Part shown: positions 25,672-36,023 of the stretch, piece by piece | Layout of the letters: every line of letters begins with the position of its first letter | Position numbering within the stretch: the stretch's first letter is position 1 | Source: Sphingomonas sp. GM_Shp_1 | GTDB taxonomy: Bacteria; Pseudomonadota; Alphaproteobacteria; Sphingomonadales; Sphingomonadaceae | Direction of reading: 5' to 3' | DNA length: 64,000 nt | Assembly (NCBI RefSeq): GCF_026540895.1 | Contig: NZ_JALNUR010000004.1 | Coordinates: 124,001 to 188,000 of the forward strand | Position numbers and translations under genes: made by a program | Notes under the pieces: model-generated | Databases searched by the model: none | What the model was told of the DNA's origin: nothing | What the model saw: the letters and a program-made list of their open reading frames with translations, nothing else

Positions 25672-26292
25672 ATGGCCGACCGCATTCTGATCTTCTATGG
25701 CTCCTACCGCTCGGATCGACAGGGTATCCGCCTGGCGGATTACCTCGTCCGCTCCTTTGCGGAGCGCGGCGCGGAGCCCGAACTGATCGACGCCAAGGCG
25801 GTCGGTCTTCCGATCCTGGACCGCATGTACAAGGAATATCCGAAGGGCGAAGCGCCGGAGGCCATGGAGCGGCTGGCGGGCAAGATTCGCGATGCGGACG
25901 CCTTCGTCTTCGTGACCGGCGAGTATAATTGGGGACAGCAGCCGGGCCTCAAGAACCTGACCGACCATTTCCTGGAGGAGTGGTTCTGGCGCCCCGCCGC
26001 GATTGCCAGCTACTCGGCGGGGCGGCTGGCGGGGGCGCATGCCAGCGTCGCCTGGCATGGAACGCTGTCGGAGATGGGGATGGTGGTCGTCTCCAGCACG
26101 CTGACGGTCGGCGGGATCGGCCAAACACTGGATGCGGAAGGAAAGCCGACCGGCGATGGCGGAGCCGCGCTGACCCGCGCCTTTCCCCGCTTCGCCGATG
26201 ATCTGGCTTGGTGGACTTCCGCCGCGCGAGAGCAACGCGCCCGGACATCCCGCCCTATTGATGCGTTGGACGGTGACGGGACAAAAGGCTAA
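25672..26292 (+). CDS. NADPH-dependent FMN reductase (flavodoxin-fold)
   Basis: A 206-residue flavodoxin-like oxidoreductase. The phosphate loop is FYGSYRSDRQGIRLA. The family signature FVTGEYNWGQQPGLKNLTDH (variant of GEYNxSxPxxLKN) is present. WHGTLSEMGMVVV lies in the later flavin-contact region. It may reduce quinones, azo dyes or free flavin. It starts 64 bases after the antiporter stop and could be in the same transcript. Confidence 0.85.
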   Translation: MADRILIFYGSYRSDRQGIRLADYLVRSFAERGAEPELIDAKAVGLPILDRMYKEYPKGEAPEAMERLAGKIRDADAFVFVTGEYNWGQQPGLKNLTDHFLEEWFWRPAAIASYSAGRLAGAHASVAWHGTLSEMGMVVVSSTLTVGGIGQTLDAEGKPTGDGGAALTRAFPRFADDLAWWTSAAREQRARTSRPIDALDGDGTKG

Positions 26293-26319
26293 GTCGTATT
26301 TCAAATGGTTGGGGGGAAG

Positions 26320-27138
26320 ATGATGCGGGTGGCACGTACGATGATGGCGGCGGCCGGCGTCATGGCGATCCTCGCCGCAACGCCCGTGTGCGCCGAGGAT
26401 GACGAGCCCCGCTTCTGCCCGACCCGCCCCAGTATCGGCGGCTCCAGTTGCACCACCGAACCCGGACGCGTCCATGTCGAGGTTTCGACCCTGGACTGGC
26501 AACGCGACGATCAACCCGATCAGCGGGAGGACCGGATCGTCACCGCCGATATCCTGACCCGTGTCGGCGTCGGCAAGAATACCGAGCTGCAACTCGACTG
26601 GGTCGGTTATGGGCGCGATCGCACGCGGGACAAGGCCGATGGCAGCATCGATACCGTGACCGGCACGGGCGATCTGACCTTCGCGATCCGCCAGCATCTG
26701 GCCGGGCAAAAGGGCAAGGCCTTTTCCGCCGGTGTCCAGGCCTATGTCACCGCCCCTACCGGCCGCTATCCCGTTGGTGCGGGGACTTGGTCGACCGGCG
26801 TCATCATTCCGGTCCAATATGACCTGACCGAGAAACTCGCCGTCGCTTTGACCGGCGAGGCGGATGCCGCCGCGAATCAGTCGGGAATGGGTCGGCACCT
26901 GGCCTATAGCGAGATCACCGGGCTGCGTTACAAATTCACCGAAAAGGTCACCGCGACCGCCGAGCTATCGCTGGAACGCGACAACGAACCCGATCAGCAC
27001 GATACGATGGCGCTGGCCGCGCTGTCCGCCGCGTGGCGACCGACAAAGGTCATGCAGCTGGACGTTCTGGCCGTCGCGGGCCTCAATCACGCTTCACCCG
27101 GCCTGCGCCTTGTCACCGGCGGGGCGCTGCTCTTCTAG
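26320..27138 (+). CDS. Outer-membrane-type transporter-like protein
   Basis: A 272-residue exported beta-rich protein. The signal peptide is MMRVARTMMAAAGVMAILAA with cleavage near VCAED. The mature part has alternating amphipathic strands typical of a small beta-barrel, such as TELQLDWVGYGRD and GLRYKFTEKVTATAELSLER, and ends in LRLVTGGALLF, a terminal-phenylalanine barrel strand. This pattern resembles the MetA-like phenol-degradation or generic 'transporter' family. GGGGGG just upstream favours ATG 26320 or 26323 over 26305. Its stop is one base from the convergent anti-sigma stop. Confidence 0.65.
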   Translation: MMRVARTMMAAAGVMAILAATPVCAEDDEPRFCPTRPSIGGSSCTTEPGRVHVEVSTLDWQRDDQPDQREDRIVTADILTRVGVGKNTELQLDWVGYGRDRTRDKADGSIDTVTGTGDLTFAIRQHLAGQKGKAFSAGVQAYVTAPTGRYPVGAGTWSTGVIIPVQYDLTEKLAVALTGEADAAANQSGMGRHLAYSEITGLRYKFTEKVTATAELSLERDNEPDQHDTMALAALSAAWRPTKVMQLDVLAVAGLNHASPGLRLVTGGALLF

Positions 27139-27139
27139 A

Positions 27140-27817
27140 TCAGGTCGCTGCGAGCGTGCCGGTGGCGACGACCGGGCCGGTCGGCACCGGCTTGGGTGAT
27201 CCGCCCGGCGGCTCGATCGAGATGGCCAGCACGGCCCCGCTCCGAAGGTTCGCCCGCTCGCCGCTGGGAAGTGCGATCCGCGTCGCTCCCGCCCGGTTCA
27301 GCAGCCCTAGCGAATATGGCGTGCCATCCCGAATGATCCAGAGCTGTGCCGCCCTGTCCTGCGGGGCCAGTTCGGTCGCGGCGACACGGATCTCGCCCCG
27401 ATCCGCATCGACCGTTGCACCGATCGGGGTGAGGCGCTTGTCGCTGGGCGCCAGCGCGGCGATCATGACGTTCGAGGATGGAGCCTCGGGCCGGGGCAGC
27501 GACGCCGGCTCCGGCCGCTGGAGTACGAGAAGCAGCAGGACCGCCGCGATCGCCACCGCCCCGGCGACCGCCGCCCATAGCGGGGCCCGTGAGGCGGAAG
27601 GCGGCGGTGCCACGATCCGATCGACGATGTCATGCGGTGCCGCGACCGGGCGATACTCGTCGAACAGCTCATCGAAATGACGACGCCACCAATCGACCTC
27701 CCGCGCGAAATCGCGATCCGATAGGACGCGACGAAGCGCCGCCGCCCGCTCCTCGCCGTCGAGCAGACCGAGCACCAGTTCGGCGGCCATCATGTCGGGA
27801 TCGGGCTCAGTCGTCAC
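27140..27817 (-). CDS. Anti-sigma factor (RskA-like)
   Basis: A 225-residue single-pass membrane protein. The N-terminal anti-sigma domain (AELVLGLLDGEERAAALRRV and a following WW-containing helix) would hold the sigma factor inactive. One transmembrane helix lies at about residues 80-100 (LWAAVAGAVAIAAVLLLLVL). The periplasmic C-terminal domain matches the RskA sensor pattern (AAQLWIIRDGTPYSLGLL). It overlaps the sigma gene upstream by 11 bases, so the pair is translationally coupled. Confidence 0.87.
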   Translation of the reverse strand: MTTEPDPDMMAAELVLGLLDGEERAAALRRVLSDRDFAREVDWWRRHFDELFDEYRPVAAPHDIVDRIVAPPPSASRAPLWAAVAGAVAIAAVLLLLVLQRPEPASLPRPEAPSSNVMIAALAPSDKRLTPIGATVDADRGEIRVAATELAPQDRAAQLWIIRDGTPYSLGLLNRAGATRIALPSGERANLRSGAVLAISIEPPGGSPKPVPTGPVVATGTLAAT

Positions 27818-28379
27818 CGACGCACCCCCGCAACTGCATCAGCCCGCGCCGGACCCAGCTCTTCATCGTACTGAGCGGCACTCCCTTGGCATCGGCCAGT
27901 TCGGCATAGGTCTTGCCATCGAAAAAGGCGGTTCGGATGGCGTCCCTTTGCCGCCCCTCCAGCGCCTCCAGGCATTCGTGCAGGCGCCGTGCGGTTTCGG
28001 TCCGCTCGGCGGTCAGGGACTGGTCGGGTGTCTCATCCGCGATCTCCGCCGCCTCATCGATCGGCGACGTGGGACGTTTGCGCCGCGCCCGGACCCAATC
28101 GATCGAACGGTTGCGCGCGATCGTCGCCAGCCAGGCCATCGGGCTTGCGGGCCCTGGCTCATAGGCCCCGGCCCTTTTCCAGATCGTCGCATAGACATCG
28201 TGAAGGACATCCTCGGCCGCGCTGCGATCACCGCAAATGCGCAGGCAGATGCCGAACAGCCTGGCCGATGTCATCCGGTAAAGGTCGCTCAGCGCATCCC
28301 GGTCCTCTGACCCGATACGCCCCAGCGCGTCGCACAATTTGACGCGCGCCTCGACGGGATCGGATGGGACAGGATGCAC
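27807..28379 (-). CDS. ECF-type RNA polymerase sigma factor (SigK/RskA-associated)
   Basis: A 190-residue sigma factor with only regions 2 and 4. Region 2 includes LFGICLRICGDRSAAEDVLH and MAWLATIARNRSIDWVR (promoter -10 recognition). Region 4 includes LEALEGRQRDAIRTAFFDG and the helix-turn-helix YAELADAKGVPLSTMKSWVR. It starts at GTG 28379. Pairing with an RskA-like anti-sigma factor suggests release by periplasmic or membrane stress. The regulon is unknown; ECF systems usually regulate themselves. Confidence 0.9.
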   Translation of the reverse strand: MHPVPSDPVEARVKLCDALGRIGSEDRDALSDLYRMTSARLFGICLRICGDRSAAEDVLHDVYATIWKRAGAYEPGPASPMAWLATIARNRSIDWVRARRKRPTSPIDEAAEIADETPDQSLTAERTETARRLHECLEALEGRQRDAIRTAFFDGKTYAELADAKGVPLSTMKSWVRRGLMQLRGCVGDD

Positions 28380-28441
28380 CCGAATTTGGTAGACATTCGC
28401 GATAGGTGGCGCAATCCGTCATGATGGCGAGGGAGATGGAA

Positions 28442-29362
28442 ATGCGCGTGCTGGTCATCGGTCTGGGCGATATCGCGCGCAAGGCCTATCTGCCTATATT
28501 GGGCACCCGGCCCGACATCGAACTGCATCTGGTGAGCCGCAACGCGCAGGCGCTCCACCATGCGGCCCAGGCCTTCCACGCCGCATCCATGCATCACAGC
28601 CTTGCGGATGCGATCGATGGCGCGGACTTCGACGCCGCCTTCGTTCACGCCGCAACCGAAGCGCATCCCGCATTGGTACGCACATTGCTGGAGCGTCGCA
28701 TCCCGACGTTCGTGGACAAGCCGCTTACGGACAATCTAGCGGAGGTCGAGCAACTGGTGGCCCTGTCTCAGCGACAGCAGACGTTACTGACCGTCGGCTT
28801 CAACCGACGCTTCGCCCCCAGCTATGCCGCGCTTCGGGGATCGGCGGCGAACCTGATCGTCATGGAAAAGCACCGCCATCGACAGCCCGACACGCCACGC
28901 CGCGTGATCTTCGACGACTTCATCCATGTCATCGACACGCTTCTCTTCCTGGCGCCGGGGGTGGTGGAGCGTCAGTCCATCGAAACTCAGGTGGAGCGCG
29001 GAATGCTGACGGCGGTCACCCTGATGCTGGCGGGTCGGGACTTCACCGCGATCGGGACCATGCACCGGGACAGCGGGCTGAACGAAGAGCGGCTGGATGT
29101 GATGGGGAACGGCATGCGGCGCTCCGTTCTCAACATTTCCGAGCAGGTCCATATGGACGGCACCGAGTGCCGCCATCGCCGGGGGGACTGGACGCCGGTC
29201 GGGCAACAGCGGGGATTCGAGGCGATGTGCACCGCCTTCCTGACGGCCGTACGCGACGGTGGCCGAACCCAGGCGGATGCGATCATCGCCACCCACACCC
29301 TATGCGAAGCCGTGACGCTGCATGCCGAGCGTTCGATCGAAAGGCCGTTAACCGCGTCGTGA
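28442..29362 (+). CDS. Gfo/Idh/MocA-family oxidoreductase
   Basis: A 306-residue NAD(P)-dependent oxidoreductase, usually acting on sugars or inositols. The N-terminal Rossmann motif is MRVLVIGLGDIARKAYLP. VDKPLTDNLAEVEQL replaces the usual EKP signature with DKP. The C-terminal domain begins near FDDFIHVIDTLLFLAPG, where the conserved D-x-x-x-H is seen. AGGGAG six bases before ATG 28442 decides the start over several earlier methionines. The final 15 bases overlap the convergent HxlR gene. Confidence 0.85.
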   Translation: MRVLVIGLGDIARKAYLPILGTRPDIELHLVSRNAQALHHAAQAFHAASMHHSLADAIDGADFDAAFVHAATEAHPALVRTLLERRIPTFVDKPLTDNLAEVEQLVALSQRQQTLLTVGFNRRFAPSYAALRGSAANLIVMEKHRHRQPDTPRRVIFDDFIHVIDTLLFLAPGVVERQSIETQVERGMLTAVTLMLAGRDFTAIGTMHRDSGLNEERLDVMGNGMRRSVLNISEQVHMDGTECRHRRGDWTPVGQQRGFEAMCTAFLTAVRDGGRTQADAIIATHTLCEAVTLHAERSIERPLTAS

Positions 29363-29728
29363 ACCGGGGCGCGGTAATAACCGGTCCAACGCGTCGGCAT
29401 TGTCCCGGCCCCAGCCGTACAGAAGTTCGACCGGCTCCACGAAGCGTCGGCCCAGTTCCGTCAGACGATATTCGACCATCGGCGGGATCGCGCTTTGGAC
29501 ATGGCGGCTGATCAGGCCACTCGTCTCCATGTCGCGGACGGTCTGGGTGAGCATCTTCTTGGAGATACCCGGCAGGCTGCGGAGCAATACGCCGGTCCGC
29601 GCCGCGCCCTGATGACGGGCATGGAGGGTGTGCAGCACCATGCTCGTCCATTTGGTGGCGAAAAGTTCCAGGACGCGCCGGGGCGCGCAGTCTTCCCGCC
29701 ATTCGTCGTCCGCCGTGCCTGGCTTCAC
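29348..29728 (-). CDS. HxlR-family winged-helix transcriptional regulator
   Basis: A 126-residue MarR-like dimeric regulator. The start is GTG 29728, with AGGGAG seven bases upstream. The HxlR pattern is complete: DCAPRRVLELFATKWTSMVL, LLRSLPGISKKMLTQTVRDM (recognition helix) and VEYRLTELGRRFVEPVELLY (wing and dimer helix). A cysteine (EDC) near the N-terminus matches the redox- or electrophile-sensing Cys of many family members. It is divergent from a PRISE-type reductase, so that gene is its likely target, possibly under quinone or aldehyde stress. Confidence 0.88.
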   Translation of the reverse strand: MKPGTADDEWREDCAPRRVLELFATKWTSMVLHTLHARHQGAARTGVLLRSLPGISKKMLTQTVRDMETSGLISRHVQSAIPPMVEYRLTELGRRFVEPVELLYGWGRDNADALDRLLPRPGSRRG

Positions 29729-29740
29729 ATGGTTACTCCC

Positions 29741-29766
29741 TGGTACCCAGGGCACCAGATGGTGCC
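29741..29766. promoter_or_regulatory. Probable HxlR operator
   Basis: The HxlR/reductase spacer carries the palindrome GGCACC-AGAT-GGTGCC (29751-29766), preceded by GGTACC within TGGTACCCAG (29741-29750). Back-to-back dyads between a regulator and its divergent neighbour suggest autoregulation plus target control. Confidence 0.5.
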
Positions 29767-29819
29767 TTCTGGAACCTCTGTCCAGCCATGCCTAACTCCC
29801 CGGTGACAAGGAGTTCTTC

Positions 29820-30881
29820 ATGACGAAAACGGCATTGGTGGTGGGCGCGAGCGGTATCGTGGGCAGCGCGACGGCGAAACTGCTCGTGGAACAGGGTTGG
29901 GACGTTCATGGCCTCGCCCGTCGCCCTCGCGAACAGAACGGCGTCCGTCCGGTCGCGGCCGACCTGCAGGATGCGACCGCCACGGCCGAGGCGTTACGTG
30001 TCCTGAACCCCGACGCCGTCTTCATCACCACATGGCTGCGCCAGGACAGCGAGGCGGAGAATATCCGCGTGAATGGCGCAATGGTCCGCAACCTGCTCGA
30101 CGGCCTCCCCAAGCCCAAGGGGCCGCGCCATGTCGCGCTGGTCACCGGGCTCAAGCATTATCTCGGCCCGTTCGAAGCCTATGGGAAGGGCACGTTGCCG
30201 CAGACGCCTTTCCGCGAGGAGCAGGGCCGGCTGGACGTCGAGAACTTCTACTATGCGCAGGAGGATGAGGTCTTCGCCGCCGCCGCCCGCGACGGTTTCA
30301 CCTGGAGCGTCCACCGGCCCCATACGGTGATCGGGCTGGCTGTGGGCAATGCGATGAACATGGGGACGACGCTCGCCGTCTATGCGACGCTGTGCCGCGA
30401 GACGGGGCGGCCCTTCACCTTTCCGGGCTCCGCAGCGCAGTGGTCCGGGCTGACCGACATGACCGACGCCGAACAGCTCGCCCGCCATCTCCTCTGGGCG
30501 ACCGAGACGGAAGCAGCGCATGACGAAGCCTTCAATGTCGTCAACGGCGATGTCTTTCGCTGGCAATGGATGTGGGGCCGTATCGCCGAGTGGTTCGGGG
30601 TGACGCCTGCCCCCTTCGACGGCACGGTCCGTCCTCTGGAACAGCAGATGGCGGACGAGGCGGCACTCTGGCGTCGGATCGCCGAGCGTGAGGGGCTGGT
30701 CGAGACGGATCTCAACCGGCTGGCCTCGCCATGGCACACCGACGCGGACCTCGGCCGCCCGATCGAGGTGGTGACCGACATGAGCAAGAGCCGTCGGCTG
30801 GGCTTCATCGATTATCGACCGACCGACGATGCGTTCTACGCCCTGTTCGAGCAACTCCGCCAGGATCGCCTGATCCCCTGA
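29820..30881 (+). CDS. PRISE-type SDR reductase (progesterone-5-beta-reductase/iridoid-synthase-like)
   Basis: A 353-residue atypical short-chain dehydrogenase that reduces activated C=C bonds (enones) with NADPH. The cofactor loop is VVGASGIVGSATAKLL with ARRP after the second strand. The catalytic lysine lies in VTGLKHYLGPFEAYGK and the tyrosine in ENFYYAQEDEVF, both hallmarks of PRISE enzymes. SVHRPHTVIGLAVGNAMN follows. AAGGAG six bases upstream supports the ATG. Its divergent HxlR partner suggests induction by reactive enones. Confidence 0.85.
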   Translation: MTKTALVVGASGIVGSATAKLLVEQGWDVHGLARRPREQNGVRPVAADLQDATATAEALRVLNPDAVFITTWLRQDSEAENIRVNGAMVRNLLDGLPKPKGPRHVALVTGLKHYLGPFEAYGKGTLPQTPFREEQGRLDVENFYYAQEDEVFAAAARDGFTWSVHRPHTVIGLAVGNAMNMGTTLAVYATLCRETGRPFTFPGSAAQWSGLTDMTDAEQLARHLLWATETEAAHDEAFNVVNGDVFRWQWMWGRIAEWFGVTPAPFDGTVRPLEQQMADEAALWRRIAEREGLVETDLNRLASPWHTDADLGRPIEVVTDMSKSRRLGFIDYRPTDDAFYALFEQLRQDRLIP

Positions 30882-30997
30882 ACCATCCCGGTCCACTGCC
30901 TAACCCGACTTGACGCATATCAATCATTTAATTGTCGGGCGAAGTGGGGGTTCGCGCGTTGACGGGATGACCCCGATCAATAGCGAAAGAGAGCAAC

Positions 30998-33181
<2,184 letters not shown>

Positions 33182-33190
33182 CGTTCGCTC

Positions 33191-33227
33191 AGGACAGGAT
33201 CCCGGCCCGCCGCCGGGATCCTGTCCT
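33191..33227. terminator. Bidirectional terminator between katE and the MFS gene
   Basis: A perfect 15-base stem, AGGACAGGATCCCGG (33191-33205) with CCGGGATCCTGTCCT (33213-33227), and a 7-base loop. It fills the 49-base gap between convergent stops. Confidence 0.9.
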
Positions 33228-33230
33228 TCC

Positions 33231-34547
33231 TTATGTCGCGATCCGCACGTCCCGGTAGCGCGGGTTGAGCAGATGGAAGATCAGCAGCGCGACCAGATAG
33301 GCGACGCCGCACGCGATGAAGAAGGGCTGATAGCTGCCCACCCGGTCGAGCAGGACGCCCAGCGCCTTCGACGCGATGAACCCGCCCGTCGCCCCGGCGA
33401 AACCGCCCAGCCCGATCAGCGTCCCTTGGGCATAACGCGGGAATTGATCGCCCGGCAGTGCGAAGAGATTGGTCGAAAACCCCTGGTGCGCGGCACAGGC
33501 CAGACCGATCATCGCCACCGCGATCCAGATGCTGCTGGCCTGTGCGGCGAACATCACCGGCAGCGCGAACAGGGCACAGACGAACATCGCCCGCTTGCGC
33601 GCCCGACCGGTCGCGATCCCCTGCTTGAGCAGGCGTGAGGAATACCAGCCGCCGACGATCGCCCCGACATCGGCCATGATGTAGATCGCCACCAGAGGCG
33701 GCCCGAAGCTCTTCAGGTCGTATCCATAGCGGCTGTGGAAGAAGTCCGGCAGCCAGAAGAGGAACGTCCACCACACCGGATCGATCAGGAAGCGCCCTGT
33801 CATATAAGACCAGGCCTCGCGATGCCGCGTGACGGTCAGGAACCCCGCGCGGCCCGTGGTCTCGACCGGCTCCGCCTCGATCCAGGCGCGTTCCTCGGGC
33901 GTGATTCGCGGATGGGCGTGCGGCGGATGATAGAGCCGCCACCACGCGGTCAGCCAGACGAGGTTGAACAAGCCGGTGATGACGAACGCCCAGCGCCAGT
34001 CGAGCACCAGATCGGCAATCAGGAAACCGATCAGCAGCGGCGTGACCACCGCCCCCACATTCGCCCCGGCATTGAAGATACCGATCGCAAAGGCCCGTTC
34101 CTTCTTGGGAAACCATTGCGACGCGGCGGCCAGCGCGGAGGGAAAGGTGCCCGCCTCGCCAAAGGCCAGCGGAATGCGCGCGATGGCGAAACCGGTGGTC
34201 GAGGTGACCAGCGTCTGGGCGAAATGCCCGACCGTCCACGCCCCCATCGCCACCAGATAGCCCGCACGCGGCCCGGTCCGGTCGATCAGCCAGCCGAACA
34301 ACAGGAAGCCGAAGCCATAGGCGACCTGGAAATAGCCCGTGACGTCGCCATAGCCGCTATTGGTCCAGCCATAGAGCACGGTCAGCTGCGGCTTGAGCAC
34401 CCCCAGCACCAACCGGTCGATATAGCTGAGCACCACCGCCGCGAAGAGCAGGCCGCAAATCACCCATCGCACCCGACCGCGCGGCGGCGGTACGGCGTGG
34501 GCGGCGGTGTCCGGCGCGGTCTCGGCCGCCTGGGTCAGGTCGCTCAT
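33231..34547 (-). CDS. MFS hexuronate/sugar-acid transporter (ACS family, ExuT-like)
   Basis: A 438-residue, 12-helix major facilitator. Helix 1 has LLFAAVVLSYIDRLVLGVLK, typical of anion:cation symporters such as ExuT. The loop 2-3 motif is GWLIDRTGPRAGYLVAMGAW. GEAGTFPSALAAASQWFPKK is the family's conserved loop 4-5 region. The next gene upstream, manD, ends one base before this start. Together they predict import of glucuronate or mannonate. The ribosome site (GGAG) lies inside the manD end. Confidence 0.85.
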   Translation of the reverse strand: MSDLTQAAETAPDTAAHAVPPPRGRVRWVICGLLFAAVVLSYIDRLVLGVLKPQLTVLYGWTNSGYGDVTGYFQVAYGFGFLLFGWLIDRTGPRAGYLVAMGAWTVGHFAQTLVTSTTGFAIARIPLAFGEAGTFPSALAAASQWFPKKERAFAIGIFNAGANVGAVVTPLLIGFLIADLVLDWRWAFVITGLFNLVWLTAWWRLYHPPHAHPRITPEERAWIEAEPVETTGRAGFLTVTRHREAWSYMTGRFLIDPVWWTFLFWLPDFFHSRYGYDLKSFGPPLVAIYIMADVGAIVGGWYSSRLLKQGIATGRARKRAMFVCALFALPVMFAAQASSIWIAVAMIGLACAAHQGFSTNLFALPGDQFPRYAQGTLIGLGGFAGATGGFIASKALGVLLDRVGSYQPFFIACGVAYLVALLIFHLLNPRYRDVRIAT

Positions 34548-34548
34548 A

Positions 34549-35760
34549 TCACCAACTCCACAGCGTGCCGTCTTCCAGGCGGTTCACCGGCAGATAGGCG
34601 CGCTTATAGGGATAGGTCGCCGCCAATTCCTCGTCGATCTCGACCCCCAGGCCCGGCGCGTCGCCCGGGTGCATCATGCCGTCCTCGAACCGGTAATGAT
34701 GCGGGAAGACCGCATCCGTCTCCTCGGTATGGGGCATATGTTCCTGAATGCCGAAATTGGGCACGGACAGGCCGAAGTGCAGCGCCGCCGCCATCGTGAC
34801 GGGCGACAGGTCGGTCGCGCCGTGACAGCCGGTGCGGACCTGATAGAGATCGGCCAGTGCGGCGATCCGCCGCAAATGGGTCAGCCCCCCCGCATGGACG
34901 ACGGTCGCGCGGATATAGTCGATCAGTTGGTTCTCGATCAGATGCTTGGCGTCCCAGATCGAATTGAACACCTCGCCCACCGCGATCGGCGTGGTGGTAT
35001 GCTGGCGGATCAGGCGGAAGGCGTCCTGATTTTCGGCAGGGGTCGCGTCCTCGATCCAGAACGGGCGATAGGGCTCCAGGTCCTTGCCCAGTCGCCCGGC
35101 CTCGATCGGGGTCAGCCGGTGGTGGACATCGTGGAGCAGATGCACGTCCCAACCCAACGCCTCACGCGCGGCGGCGAACAGTTCGGGTACGATCCGCAGA
35201 TATTTCTCGGTCGACCAGACGCTCTCGCTCGGCAGATCGGCATCGGCCGGCTCGTAACGCTGCCCCGCCTTGGCGACGCCATAGGTCGATGCGAGCCCCG
35301 GCACCCCACATTGCAGACGGATCGCGCGATAGCCCTCGTCCCGGTGGCGGATCGCGGTGGCGATCGTATCCTCGATGGTAGTGCCGTTGGCGTGGCAATA
35401 GACGAGGCACGCCTCGCGCGATGCGCCGCCGAGCAGTTGGTAGACGGGCATTCCGGCGAGCTTGCCCTTGATATCCCACAGCGCCATGTCGACCGCCGCG
35501 ATCGCCGTCATCGTCACCGGGCCGCGCCGCCAATAGGCGCCCTTATAGAGATACTGCCAGATATCCTCGATCCGATGCGCGTCGCGACCGATCAGGCAGG
35601 GAATGACATGATCCTGGAGATAGCTGGCCACGGCGAGTTCACGACCGTTGAGCGTCGCGTCGCCCAGGCCGGTGGTGCCATCGTCGCATTCGATCTTCAG
35701 CGTGACGAAATTGCGCCCCGGCGAGGTCACGATCAGGCGGGCGGCGACGATTTTGGGCAT
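34549..35760 (-). CDS. manD: D-mannonate dehydratase (ManD, enolase superfamily)
   Basis: It dehydrates D-mannonate to 2-keto-3-deoxygluconate in glucuronate catabolism. The 403-residue sequence matches the Novosphingobium-type ManD as I recall it. It begins with [20 protein letters not shown], and [15 protein letters not shown] is strongly conserved. The metal and catalytic residues appear in [11 protein letters not shown] (Asp, His), [11 protein letters not shown] (Glu) and [13 protein letters not shown] (Glu). [17 protein letters not shown] and [20 protein letters not shown] are also hallmark segments. RspA-type low-activity paralogues are the alternative, but the neighbouring hexuronate transporter and GH67 support the dehydratase. 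AAGGA precedes ATG 35760 by six bases. Confidence 0.92.
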   Translation of the reverse strand: MPKIVAARLIVTSPGRNFVTLKIECDDGTTGLGDATLNGRELAVASYLQDHVIPCLIGRDAHRIEDIWQYLYKGAYWRRGPVTMTAIAAVDMALWDIKGKLAGMPVYQLLGGASREACLVYCHANGTTIEDTIATAIRHRDEGYRAIRLQCGVPGLASTYGVAKAGQRYEPADADLPSESVWSTEKYLRIVPELFAAAREALGWDVHLLHDVHHRLTPIEAGRLGKDLEPYRPFWIEDATPAENQDAFRLIRQHTTTPIAVGEVFNSIWDAKHLIENQLIDYIRATVVHAGGLTHLRRIAALADLYQVRTGCHGATDLSPVTMAAALHFGLSVPNFGIQEHMPHTEETDAVFPHHYRFEDGMMHPGDAPGLGVEIDEELAATYPYKRAYLPVNRLEDGTLWSW

Positions 35761-35959
35761 GAACGGTCCTTCAGGCGATATCGATGACGACGACTATGGC
35801 GTCGCCGCAAACGGCATCGAGAAACCCATTGGCGGATGGTGCGCTAAGGGCATGCGCGGGGGCGTTCATCGCCGCCACCCGGTGGGGCAGGTCCGATTTA
35901 TGGGCCATCACACCCTCTCCTCTGTCCAAAAGTCGTTCAATCGACTTGCCAATTGGTCT

Positions 35960-35971
35960 GATAGCGGTACC
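35960..35971. promoter_or_regulatory. LacI-like operator in the manD/alpha-glucuronidase spacer
   Basis: GATAGCGGTACC (35960-35971) matches 10 of 12 bases of the perfect palindrome GATAGCGCTATC found at 38383. It lies 53 bases before the glucuronidase start and about 200 bases before manD. No LacI-type gene is in the window. Confidence 0.5.
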
Positions 35972-36023
35972 GTGATGATCAAGCGCCAGCTTGTCAATCG
36001 GCGGTGCAGCGGGAGAGAATGGC

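Noticed and set aside
28363..28372. Another TGGGACAG-like match at the start of the sigma factor gene
   Set aside because: It is inside coding sequence and matches only the 8-base core, which is expected a few times by chance in 64 kb. Not counted with the EPS motif.
30901..30997. Possible OxyR or EcfG promoter before the catalase
   Set aside because: I found TTGACG but no matching -10, and no clear GGAAC/CGTT pair or OxyR pattern.
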